From: Tethya wilhelma
Lineage: Eukaryota; Porifera; Demospongiae; Tethyida; Tethyidae
DNA length: 64,000 nucleotides
Assembly (NCBI GenBank): GCA_964030475.1
Contig: CAXIPT010000058.1
Span: 1 to 64,000 of the forward strand
Direction: 5' to 3'
A program made the position numbers and the translations under genes. Of the stretch, positions 27,001-33,877 are shown one piece after another (positions within the stretch are counted from its first letter, which is position 1; the number at the start of each line of letters is the position of its first letter). A model generated the notes under the pieces. It saw only the letters and a program-made list of their open reading frames with translations, was not told where the DNA came from and did no database searches.

Positions 27001-30000
27001 AGGACAAGCTTGATTTACGTGGGGACTTTACAAATGCTCAAATTTTGCAAGACATTGTAAGTTTTTTTTTGTTAAGGCCAGCTTAAGTTCAATTTGAATT
27101 CTTTATCAATGTTAAGTACTTTAAATTGTTATTGTAAATTTTTTACTTTCTGTATATTACTGATAACATTAGGAAATTTCCAGTCGAAGCAGTCGTAAGC
27201 TTAGGGATATCAGTAAGGATGTTGTATCAGCTGGTAAACGCCTAGAGAGTGCTGCAGAGGAAAATAATCTATCTTGTCTGAAAAAGCTTTCTGAATGTTG
27301 TGAAATCTTGTTGTGGATAAAGAGTATTGTTACTGGTAAGATTGTGGTTGCTATATATAGCTCTTTTTGGATCGTTTTCCTTATAATATAATTACTACAG
27401 ATGTAGCTGACTTACAAGCATTTGTAACTTTGGCTCTTGAGACTGGCACATGTGGGGAAGACCAGTACAGTAAAGATAGGATGAGTAACCTTCGATCTAT
27501 TGGATCAGACTTTGCACCTTTAATATTTAATCTTCAGCCTGAGTCTGGTTTTGAAGATCTTGTGACGGAGTTGGACACTGTTTGGGCAGCCCTTAAATCC
27601 AATCCAAGATTACCCCTTGTACTTGTAAGCCCTATATAATAGCTGTTACTGTATAGCAGGAAATTTTCCCAGGTCCAAATTTTCGTGATAAAGCACGTAG
27701 GAACACTAGTTCATTTTTTTGCAGTTCAAATTTTTGTGGATTCTACATCCACGACACACACGTGCGCATATGCAAGCGCTATTCGAGTCACGTGTTCAAA
27801 TTTTCACAGTTCTTTTTTTCGCAGTCAGATCGCCACCGCGAACATTGCAAAAATTTGAACCCTGCAAAAATTTCCCGCTATACGGTATAATTTATCACAA
27901 TTTTCTTAGCAACACTGGATGCATTGCTAGTGCCACCATTTTGAAGGGCAAAAAATTATGGCTGACATACGGAAGAGAAACAAATTGTTGCTTTACAAGT
28001 CCACTCGTAGTAAATTTTGTAATATTTAGGTATCTTTTGTGATTCACAACTACTAAGAAAGAATATAGCTAGCCCAGAGCGTGGAAGCAGTTGGTACCAA
28101 CCACTCTGCAAAGATTATGGTACGGCAGCAAAGAACTCCAATTTTTGTCATTGTCTGCTATATAGCTGTTTTAGCTGCTGCTGCTCAAGGATCACTTTGC
28201 AACTCTAGGGCTCTCTGAGTGAAAGTAATCGAGCGAATGTTAGTTGACTGTCACCACAGTTTTACTGCAAAAATTCTTCGAAGAGCTTTCACTTTCCTGC
28301 ATTGCTGCTGTACTTCCACGCTCAAATTTGGCCTTCAAAATGGAGGTGTTAGCAGCACATGTGCAGTTTCTATGTTGTGATGTCAATAACATGCATAAAG
28401 TCTGTTTAATTTAGTTTGTATCAGTATAATTGGGGCAAGCATGAGTAGGTCCCACAGTAGCACTGAAAACAACTGATCTGTACATGTTACTACAGTATTG
28501 GGTACAGAGGAATGGTGTTGATACTCTGCAAAAATTGAGCACTAAGTCTTAGAACTTGATTATGTAACAAATTATTCGTGTGGGCTGCATGATGTACTCT
28601 ATGGAATTTTCTTAAGTGTGGATAAGAAAAAATTACATTCAGCCTATAGGAAGAATTTTTTTACACAATCTCACAACCATTCCATCTAGACATGTTCTTA
28701 TTTCTTTCATAATTTTATACATTTGGCCTTGTAGGTGAGTTTCTGGTTGAGAATTAATGATTATTTTTTTTAATTCATCAACCCAGTATGCAGATTAAAT
28801 ATAAAAAACTTCAATCCTGCTACTAATTCAGGAACAATGCCATTACCGTTGTCCTAGTGTGGGATGTCCTCCCTTAGTACTATTGTCCCCCCTCAGTGAA
28901 TTATGTCCCCCCTTCCAAATAATACTATAGAGATACACGCAGTGCAAGTTAGTGCATTGCACAGAATATGATTAATCAATATTAATATGAAATCATCAAC
29001 ATAAATTAGTGGTTAAAGTTGAAACGTATAATTGTGTTGTGTCCATGAAGAAATTAAGAAAGAGAATAATGTGAAATGACCAGGATAATAATATTGAGTA
29101 TGAAATTAGAAAGGTGGTTAAAGATGAAAATAATTAAGTGATAGACTTAATTGTGGTAAAGTAATAATCAAACAGCTAGTGAAGCAAATGAATATATATG
29201 AAGTCAAAGACGTGGTCTCGGTAGCCAAACTCTCCCATTTCTTGCGGAGAGTCTGGCTAGTGAGACTAATATTTTTCAATAATAATAGTTATCGCAACTG
29301 ACACTTTGCTAGTGGATGGAAGAAGGCTACTACCGTAGTGTTCTGCAGACCTGTATAACAATATAATTATAATAAAAGCAGGATAATACCGTGGCAGACC
29401 ACTGAGTAGTTTTAAACGTCTGTAGATAATCAGGCATGATCTATACCTTCGTTGAGTTGTCTGACTCACTGTATTAGCTGCAATAGATGCTTCTCTATAC
29501 CAGTCCTCTCACGCTGACGTCGCTTTCTTAGCCTTGAATGGTAGAAACTTCGTAGGCTGCTCTTTATTCATGATTCGAATTAAGTACAGTGTATCCCACC
29601 ACGTGGTTTTTGCGCATGCATAACACATGTGTAAAACGGAAATTCCCTCAACAATAATTACATTCCTAAAGCGTGACTGACATACATACAACACGAATTG
29701 AGACCATACTCCAGGATTAGATGCTTTGCGCTAAGGCGCTCGGCAATCAAATGATGTGAATGATGCACAAACAGTGTTTTTCAATGGGGGACAAAATTCA
29801 CTAGTAAATCAACAGTTATAAGTGTATAATAATTATTATGTCAAATTAAGTAACTTATATGTGGCATTTACTCTGTGCTCACCCCATTGCATGCTTGCCT
29901 GCATGTCACTCTTAATTTATGTAATAGCTGCATACTAATTCCCAAATCTAATAATTTATAGGAGTCATGTAATGCAGATAGAAAGTGGTTTGTGGAAGTT

Positions 30001-30264
30001 AAAAATACCCAAGGAAATGTTGAAGCAACATCCTTCGGCCAGCTTACCAATATATTAAACTATGGGTATTTTACAATTGGAGATCAACAGCCTGAAATCC
30101 ACCATCACATCGGTGATATTATATTACTCAACATGGCTGAAGAAGACAAGCAGTTGCCAAGGTCTCACTACACTCTGAGTGAATTAGAAGATCTGGAAAG
30201 TAGACTTGTTCTTATTAGTGGAGAAGACTCACAGAAACAAGAGGAGGTTGATGTATACCTCAAA
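2696..30264 (+). CDS. RNF213-like: RNF213-like giant AAA+ protein, N-terminal (pre-AAA) part, 11 exons, incomplete at both ends
   Basis: Exons read from splice sites and phase: 2696-2905, 4810-4993, 6009-6099, 11647-11894, 14774-14887, 16597-16771, 25027-25350, 26473-27056, 27173-27335, 27401-27624, 29962-30264. Every junction is AG/GT with matching phase, and the exons join into 873 open codons. The product is helical, Cys- and Leu-rich, with no membrane segment. The last exons (LSELEDLESRLVLISG and the preceding W-x-x-E-V stretch) resemble the arm and linker region before the AAA+ core of vertebrate RNF213, a large cytosolic AAA+ ubiquitin ligase linked to lipid droplets and antimicrobial ubiquitylation. 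No start codon is visible, so 5' exons probably lie left of the window. The last exon ends at a GTAAGG donor with no downstream exon before the N at 32373. The AAA+ and C-terminal parts occur in inverted orientation at 33-60 kb. The RNF213 assignment is firm for 26-30 kb and weaker for the exons before 17 kb. Confidence 0.75.
3206..3422 (-). pseudogene. Possible coiled-coil ORF fragment
   Basis: An open stretch on the - strand without its own Met encodes a heptad-like, Glu/Leu-rich segment (REETEQVGRKAADLEANL then LQAELDKLRTIKALREVL) and ends at a TGA. Composition looks like a coiled coil rather than chance AT-rich translation. No splice-linked neighbour was found and the family is not recognised. 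It may be a relic of a transposon or tandem-repeat protein gene in an intron. Confidence 0.3.
4448..4630. repeat. AT-rich inverted-repeat element of the CGAAAATTT type
   Basis: The stretch starts GGAAATTTTCGTATTTTTCG and ends GAAAATTTCCCACTATACGG, with repeated TACGAAATTT units on both strands between. Related pieces with TATACGG ends occur at 27655-27890, 41566-41940 and 58409-58756. Confidence 0.45.
5322..5344. repeat. (TA)n microsatellite
   Basis: Alternating TA tract of about 22 bases in an intron of the + strand gene. Confidence 0.8.
6600..6700 (-). repeat. tRNA-derived SINE-like relic
   Basis: On the - strand, TAGCCCAGTGGTAAGAGC (6673-6690) is a good RNA polymerase III A-box context. 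About 35 bases further lies ATTGAATCAGG, a weak B-box. Acceptor and anticodon stems do not pair properly, so it is not a tRNA gene. Confidence 0.4.
6751..6934. mobile_element. MITE with TACCGTAAATC ends
   Basis: The left end TACCGTAAATCATGAAAATT and the right end AAAATTTTGCGATTTACGGTA are inverted repeats about 184 bp apart, with further CATGAAAATTT units inside. A related right end (AATTTCATGATTTACGGTAG) closes a copy near 11617. No coding capacity. Confidence 0.6.
7076..7800 (+). mobile_element. AAGCCTCGGCGC-family element
   Basis: It begins GAAGGCACCAAGGTGCATAA followed by GCCTCGGCGCAC and ends GCACGCGCCGAGGCTTAA, so the ends are inverted around TAAGCCTCGGCGC. Internal landmarks shared with other copies are GATAACGCACACTA, GGTTTCGAAGCTAAGCGCTC, CATGAACGTAAGTA, CAGACAGACACACAGACAAAACGAC and AATCCTCTGCA. 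Other copies are at 23812-24520, 38258-39107, 43860-44602, 44604-45236 and 57500-58134, with fragments at 5590-5625 and 9360-9625, and reversed at 9630-10130 and 31416-31650. Confidence 0.6.
8278..9353. mobile_element. hAT-like element with 48-bp terminal repeats and 8-bp target duplication
   Basis: Both ends read GGGTGTCTACATT followed by GGTGGAATGGACTACTGGAA and GGAACACTGGAAT in inverted orientation. The 8-bp direct repeat CATAGTTT flanks it exactly (8270-8277 and 9354-9361). An 8-bp TSD is typical of hAT and a few other superfamilies. It is inserted inside an AAGCCTCGGCGC-family copy, whose sequence resumes at 9362. A small spliced gene lies inside on the - strand. Confidence 0.8.
8534..9165 (-). 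CDS. Small spliced zinc-binding protein encoded inside the 8-bp-TSD element
   Basis: Three exons read in one frame. ATG at 9165 (MAQKGSVDSPIVIDSDEG, Ser/Asp-rich) runs to a GTAAGG donor near 9054. An acidic exon (about 8885-8960) encodes DESDSEVESDNEAE and ends at GTAAGC. The last exon starts near 8820 and runs to the stop at 8534. The C-terminal part has NIRVCRGCCQRY, a PNNLCVRHKEW stretch and NVYFHCNLPC, giving C-x2-C(C), H and H-C-x3-C as likely metal ligands. Total is about 145 residues. No transposase catalytic domain is visible. I recall similar Cys/His tails on invertebrate transposon-associated proteins but cannot name the family. The third acceptor is weak in pyrimidines and was chosen by frame. 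Confidence 0.55.
9414..9628 (+). repeat. 3' part of an AAGCCTCGGCGC-family copy with (CAGA)n tract
   Basis: It continues the family copy interrupted by the element at 8278-9353. A pure run of CAGACAGC units (about 9528-9580) is followed by CAAAACGACTACCGTAATTC and CGTGCCGAGGCTTA. The tetranucleotide tract varies in length between copies. Confidence 0.6.
9630..10132 (-). mobile_element. AAGCCTCGGCGC-family copy, reversed orientation
   Basis: The ends are GTGCACAAGCCTTGGCATTC (left) and GAATGTGCCAAGGCTTGTGC followed by ACCAGCGGTGCTTTCATT (right), i.e. the family start on the - strand. It directly abuts the end of the + strand copy, so two elements lie head to tail with no unique spacer. Confidence 0.5.
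10185..10445. mobile_element. GGAATGGCCAAATCG-family foldback element
   Basis: Long inverted repeat: the left arm runs from ACATTAGAAATGCAATGC through AGGAATGGCCAAATCG and AAGATCGGAATGGTTGTCAG. The right arm is the reverse of this and ends TATACTTGTTTGTT. The loop is about 45 bp. A second copy of the family lies at 63690-63950 and a half copy at 15612-15738. Confidence 0.7.
11647..16771 (+). CDS. Middle exons of the RNF213-like N-terminal segment
   Basis: Exon 11647-11894 (KSLELLDMLWNIKHLRF and a WIEFNIGPHIFGGVNKEY stretch) ends at CAG/GTAAAT. Exon 14774-14887 (38 codons, phase 0 at both ends) encodes a short acidic helix ending IPDLLKE. Exon 16597-16771 follows a GTGTAG acceptor and encodes SKYLATALEYVYNHR and LIMWEHWWSLLNLYN, ending on a single T. 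For the first of these, a second AG four codons upstream would give a frame clash, so the acceptor at 11646 was chosen by phase. The introns are long (up to about 8 kb) and consist almost entirely of mobile elements. Confidence 0.6.
12205..13510. mobile_element. TAGGAATGGGC-family element, copy 1
   Basis: It begins AGTACGTATAGTAGGAATGG and closes GCACTGCCCATTCCTACACT. The same order of internal blocks (CACCATAAAAATCTAG, CTAACAGATTACCAACTGC-like, TTCAAAGGT, CCACGTGGCATT, GACTAACCA, GTTGAAAAAAGTGAA) recurs at 20745-22536. An inner inverted pair (GTAGTAAAAATTTCAAAAAA at 12789 and the reverse near 13500) brackets the right half. No intact ORF. Confidence 0.6.
15612..15738. mobile_element. Left part of a GGAATGGCC-family element, interrupted
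   Basis: It contains ACATTAGAAATGTATTAGGA, GGAATGGCCAAATTGTAAAA and GGAATAGTTGTCAG, matching the left arm at 10185. The copy is interrupted at 15739 by the TAGCCTCG-family element, and only degenerate sequence follows on the far side. Confidence 0.55.
15739..16442. mobile_element. TAGCCTCG-family inverted-repeat element with 9-bp target duplication
   Basis: Ends are TAGCCTCGTTCCCAGGCTTT and AAGGCCTGGGAACGAGGCTA. Direct repeats GGGATCAAC flank it exactly (15730-15738 and 16443-16451). Each end forms its own hairpin (CCAGGCTTTCCCC with GGGGGAAAGCCTGG), and the next inner block, ACGTGAATGACGAAAG, is also inverted between the two halves. Length 704 bp. Short ORFs inside look accidental. Confidence 0.8.
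16950..17320 (-). mobile_element. Degenerate copy of the GTGACCTGTCAAGGGAAAACG element
   Basis: Reverse-orientation match to the interior of the element at 35376-36286: GGCAGCTGCCTTGCTCATAA, CTCCGTGTTAGCAACTAA, CTATATCTCTGCAACAGAAG, CCCCTCAAATTTTACATGGAGC and TTTTGCGCAAAAACACG. The ends are lost. Confidence 0.6.
17669..19731. mobile_element. 2.06-kb foldback element with ~454-bp inverted arms
   Basis: The left arm 17669-18122 and the right arm 19279-19731 are near-identical inverted copies from GGGTAATTCCATACCAAACC inward to GGGCCGACTTAC/TACG. The middle (18123-19278) is unrelated AT-rich sequence without a convincing ORF, with its own small inverted repeat (ATGCTGAGCTGGCATTTTTA near 18890). 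The target duplication is unclear (at most AAAA). A diverged half copy lies at 31912-32372. Confidence 0.8.
20808..21486. mobile_element. piggyBac-like TTAA MITE
   Basis: Terminal repeats GGCCTGGGTCA are flanked by TTAA on each side (20804-20807 and 21487-21490). A subterminal inverted pair (AATTAATTAGGCGG and CCGCCTAATTAATT, GTTGCTATGGCAACC and GGTTACCATAGCAAC) lies inside. The flanking sequence is continuous with the TAGGAATGGGC-family copy if the insert is removed. Non-coding, 679 bp. TTAA targeting is the signature of the piggyBac superfamily. Confidence 0.75.
22328..22536. repeat. 104-bp exact duplicate around a single N (assembly scar)
   Basis: Bases 22328-22431 and 22433-22536 are the same sequence separated only by N at 22432. 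This pattern recurs at three other places in the window and points to unresolved overlap between joined contigs. Confidence 0.8.
22536..23548 (-). pseudogene. ZNF862-like hAT transposase, decayed fragment
   Basis: A start at 23548 gives MLPRKRGNEDANASSSKRRS, then a W-rich zinc-finger-like module (ACTMCTTFQDQIKGM then STNLRTSSLR and DIHKLKKKQS). After that comes a helix-rich segment and, in other frames, DGSTDSGNIENELLL and FGCNGTNVNVGDRGL with a following CLAHRLELSLKDAL. These resemble the hAT-derived ZNF862-like family of marine invertebrates. The reading frame shifts near 22950 and again near 22805, and the protein is cut off at about 22536. Sequence beside it at 23755-23805 (GACTGACCAG, GTGTTGAAAAAAGTAAG) matches the interior of the TAGGAATGGGC elements, so this may be a remnant of their autonomous partner. 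Confidence 0.6.
24528..24850. mobile_element. Short TAGGAATG...GGGCAGTG inverted-repeat element
   Basis: The left side TGTGTAGGAATGCATGGGCA, GAAACAAGGCAAGAC and AGCACATGACTACTTCAT is mirrored on the right by AACCATGTGCCGAAG, GTCTTGCCTTATTTTA and TGCCCATGCATTCCAGCACT. It is related to the right half of the TAGGAATGGGC elements but is only about 320 bp. Confidence 0.6.
25027..27624 (+). CDS. RNF213-like: RNF213-like exons of the pre-AAA arm (four exons)
   Basis: Exons 25027-25350, 26473-27056, 27173-27335 and 27401-27624, with short introns between the last three. The 584-bp exon is the longest uninterrupted coding piece on this strand. It encodes about 195 residues including LLDVCIWVNDSYSFPLFHCA, FHDIVAGVWMPALEYCKKV and a C-terminal Leu-rich helix. 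The following exon encodes a coiled-coil-like segment (KLRDISKDVVSAGKRLESAA). The pattern (a Trp-containing motif, then long helices, then GFEDLVTELDTVWAAL) resembles the arm preceding the AAA+ core in RNF213 proteins. Frames are intact, so this is not an old pseudogene. Confidence 0.75.
27655..27892. mobile_element. TATACGG-ended MITE in an intron of the + strand gene
   Basis: It starts near GCAGGAAATTTTCCCAGGTC with CAAATTTTCGTG and closes CCTGCAAAAATTTCCCGCTA followed by TACGGTA. It belongs to the family at 41566 and 58409. Confidence 0.45.
27893..29961. other. Intron sequence without a gene
   Basis: About 2 kb between two RNF213-like exons. It holds AT-rich unique sequence and a short inverted pair at 29216-29275 (CTCGGTAGCCAAACTCTCCC and GGAGAGTCTGGCTAGTGAGA) related to the TAGCCTCG family. 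A stretch near 28130-28330 is diverged from 30600-30850 (TTTGCAACTC, GTCTGAGTG, TTACTGCAAA, CTGCTGTACTTCCA), an old duplicated repeat. Confidence 0.5.
29962..30264 (+). CDS. RNF213-like: Last visible + strand RNF213-like exon
   Basis: The acceptor is TAATTTATAG and the donor is CTCAAA/GTAAGG; the exon has 101 codons in phase 0. It encodes ADRKWFVEVKNTQGNVEATS and then YTLSELEDLESRLVLISG, a motif recalled from the RNF213 linker just before the AAA+ core, followed by an acidic EEVDVYLK end. The donor is strong, so the gene should continue, but about 2.1 kb of repeat sequence and then a single N follow. The next part of the protein appears on the opposite strand from 60.5 kb downwards. Confidence 0.75.
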
Positions 30265-33241
30265 GTAAGGAAATGTATACCACTGCATGTATATCTCTTT
30301 TTGAATGTTTGGCAGCTATAGGCTGAGGTCTATAATTCGCTGTGGTCATTAGGTAATTAAAATATTTGTACAATTTTGTGAAGTGATTGGCTATAGGTCA
30401 CACTACTACATGCCTTTCTTATAGTTTTGTTTTTATCAGACCTTATGCAGTTTATTAGTTTTACATCACAATTTTCATAAATAGCTATTAATGCCATTTC
30501 AAAGGGCAATAATATTGGCTTACCATGGCATATTAGCAAGGTGACAAATTGCTGCTTTACAAACACACTAATAGTGCACTATGTATGATTAAGTATTTCA
30601 CAACTACTCAGACTAAATATAGTTATAGCCCATGCAGAGCATAGATGCAGCAGTACCAATCACCATGACTACAAAGACTATGAGCTGCCACTGCTCAAAG
30701 ATCAGATTCACTTTGCAACTCCATAATATAAGGCTGTCTGAGTGCAGGTATAATTGAGCATATGTTAGTTCACTCTCCCCATGATTTTACTGCAAATTCA
30801 GAAGAAGCTGTCAGTGTCCTGTACTACTGCTGTACTTCCAGAGAGTCAGCTACTGAGCCAGCAAACTTTTGAGTGGATTATTCGTTTGTTCGCTATAATT
30901 ATAGTCATATTCATGTATCTTGTAGCTTCCTATAGTTCTTCAGTAATATTCTGGAAGAGAGCCTGGGAACGAGGCTAAATGAGGTCTCTAAAGAGGATAG
31001 AGATCTTATCAATATATATATATCCATGAGGTCTCTAACTGAAGAGATAGAGACCTAACCACAAGAAAAAGTACTATAGCTGCAAGAGCAGAAATTTGTT
31101 ACATGAAGAAAGGGTTGAGCTTTAAGGGAGAGAGCCTGGTACGCAAAATCACGTGAATGACATAGCGCCCAGAAAAATTGGTATGCTGTAGTAGAGAACC
31201 TTACAAACTCTCTACGGTCTCTCTATGGGCAACGTCATTACATGACTTCGCGTAGCAGGCTCTCTCCCTCCTATTTTTGCACGCGCATGTGCATAAATAT
31301 TCACTGGGAGAGCTAGAGCCTGGGAACGAGGCTAACCTCAGTAGCGACCAGATCTAGACATCAAGTCTGAATATTCACAAGGTCTAATTATAAAGAGCCC
31401 TAGAAAGAATCTAGTTAACCCTTGGTGCACATGTGTACCTAGGAATACGGTAGTCGTTTTGTGTGTGTGTGTTCCCGGCAACTAGCTATATCTTAAGAAC
31501 GGCAACTCCAATCTTCAAAAGCGGCATAGCTACCAAGATAAACTAATCGAGATTATCTAAAAAAATTACATGTATAATTCTACAAAAACTAGTGCTTCCT
31601 TAGATCTGTAGCTTTCAGTCTCTCTAAGTGCTAAGCTTTGAGGCCACACTCTGCATTCTGATCACGCCTATTTGTTAGTGTGCATTATTTAGAATTGACT
31701 GAAAGATGAACGTTTCTCTAGACAGAAAGAGCTAAGGGGCAGCTGACTTACTTTGTAAGTAAATTTAGCATTCAATACCATTCTTTGTACCACGGAAGCC
31801 TTAAGTTCAAAGGCACCGCACACTGAATAAAATCCCGTATTGCATGCTGACCTCCCTGAACCCATGCAATAAGTAGTCACTTATTGCATGGGGGAAAAGT
31901 TTTCCCGTATAGGGTAATTCCAGGCCAATTCAACACAAAACAATGAGCACCCTCACGGAATTCAACTTCAACGAAACTTGAGGTACACATACCCTACCAC
32001 AAGTTCTTATTCCACACCTGATTTGGGTGTCATATGTTATATGGCTTCTGACTTATAAGCCTCTGAAATTTGCCATTTTTGATCATTTCTTGCCGCTTAA
32101 TAGCAAATAACTTTTTTTCTGATTATTTCCAGCTACTGAGACTGGTACCATTGTACTCGGCATAAAATTTCGCTTCAAATGATATACTTGAAGTGGGTGG
32201 TCATTCGTTAACAGGTTAAAGGTCATTTTTTGAAAACGTTACTAAAAAAAGACGTCTTTTTTTCCCGCAATTTTTTTACAATGTTATCTGCAAAAATTGT
32301 TCCTTATTATGTACAAGTTTGGTAATGGGATCTAAATGAGATCGGAAGATACAGGACTAAACATACACTTTTNTGTAGTTTTTGTTTATGTGTATCTATT
32401 TCTCATCGTTAGGGCTAGCGTTAACACTGTGAAGAAACTAGCTTTGAAAACACCTACCAGTGATATACCATGAATGATTGATAAAATTGTTTTGTTCTGT
32501 ATGATTGTGTAATAATAATTGTTATTAAACCTCAGGGAATAATAAATAATGGATTGAAGCTATAGCTAGTTTTACATGTAATCTGTACATACATGTATGC
32601 ATGTGCATGCAAGCTGTGATATAGTTATAGCTCATGTGCATGCATGCATTATATCCACATGTATCACTATAATTATATTGTATAGGAATATTGTATAATA
32701 TAATTTTATGTATGCATGCATAGAAGACATAATTATGTCATTAAATTTTTATGCCTGTGTTTATAAGTGTTCAAAGGATTGATCTTAAAATATTATATAA
32801 TCAATCATCTTTAATTGCACATGCACAAATACATGCATGTGTGTGGGTAAATTGAGACATGCATACCTTAATTATTCAAGAATATAGTATACTTTTTCTA
32901 GCACTACCCATTCCTACAGCTACTGTTTACTATAAATTATATATAGCATCATGTAAATATAATGAAGAATTTTAAACAAAAATACATAATCTACATACAC
33001 AATCACACAAGCTAAGTTCACTATTTTTGTATACAAATGAAACTGTTCACAGCCTAATTTTCTATAAAGAAACACACATGCATGCAAGCTAAAAGCTCAA
33101 GCATTATTTTGTACAAAAAACTGTGCGCAATCACAATAATCAGCTAGAATGTACTAAATCTACACAGTATAATGTCTACTACAAATTAAACAGGTTTTTT
33201 TACAAGAATAAAATTTAAACTCTACATTTTTATCTATTGTA
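30265..33241. other. Gene-free repeat junction between the two RNF213-like halves
   Basis: Contents: a diverged duplicate of 28.1-28.3 kb, TAGCCTCG-family pieces (right ends at 30957-30976 and 31321-31334, with ACGTGAATGAC at 31152), a reversed AAGCCTCGGCGC copy (31416-31650), the half foldback at 31912-32372, a single N at 32373, then AT-rich sequence with many ATGCATGC motifs and a TAGGAATGGGC fragment near 32920. No exon on either strand could be supported. Confidence 0.6.
31912..32372 (+). mobile_element. Diverged half of the foldback element, ending at an N
   Basis: It begins GGGTAATTCCAGGCCAATTC and follows the block order of the arm at 17669: ATGTTATATGGCTTCTGAC, then TTTGCCATTTTT, ACTGGTACCATTGTACTCG, and a GGTTAAAGGTCA block. 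It stops within one base of the N at 32373, and no matching inverted arm follows. Confidence 0.6.
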
Positions 33242-33829
33242 TCAAATGTTTTTTGCAATATACTTCCACACACCTACTGCTTGTTGCAATGTAATGCTCT
33301 CTGGAAATTCTTCCGAAAGCTTCTCCACTTGGGGCAAATTGTTTTGACCAATGTACTCCATAAGGTGTTTAAGAAGACTTTCACTGAAACAGTATACATA
33401 CAGCAACAATTTTAAATCAGTACTAGTGAAACAAATTAAGACATCTTCAAATGAAACTAAATTTTCAATACGTGCATGTTGCCATTAAATTTTATTCAGT
33501 ATCACAATCTTATCAATGCATGCTATCTTAGTTTGAAGAACAGCTAGTGTTACAATAATTATGGTTTGCATTAATTTCATGCAAACTGCATTTCTTGATA
33601 ATAACTGTGTGTACCTTTCATCCTCCAATAGAACACCATGCAAGTTGTTAATCTGGGACATTATGACTTCATACAAAATACTCAAAAACTCTTCTCCATC
33701 AATACTAGCCACGACTTTATCAAACTCTTCTTGAGGAGTAAATCCTTGATCGAATTTCAGAGGCACTGAGTCAAATGGTTCCTTAGTACAGATATGAGTA
33801 AAAAACAATTGTGTTGAAAGGAAAGTACA

Positions 33830-33877
<48 letters not shown>

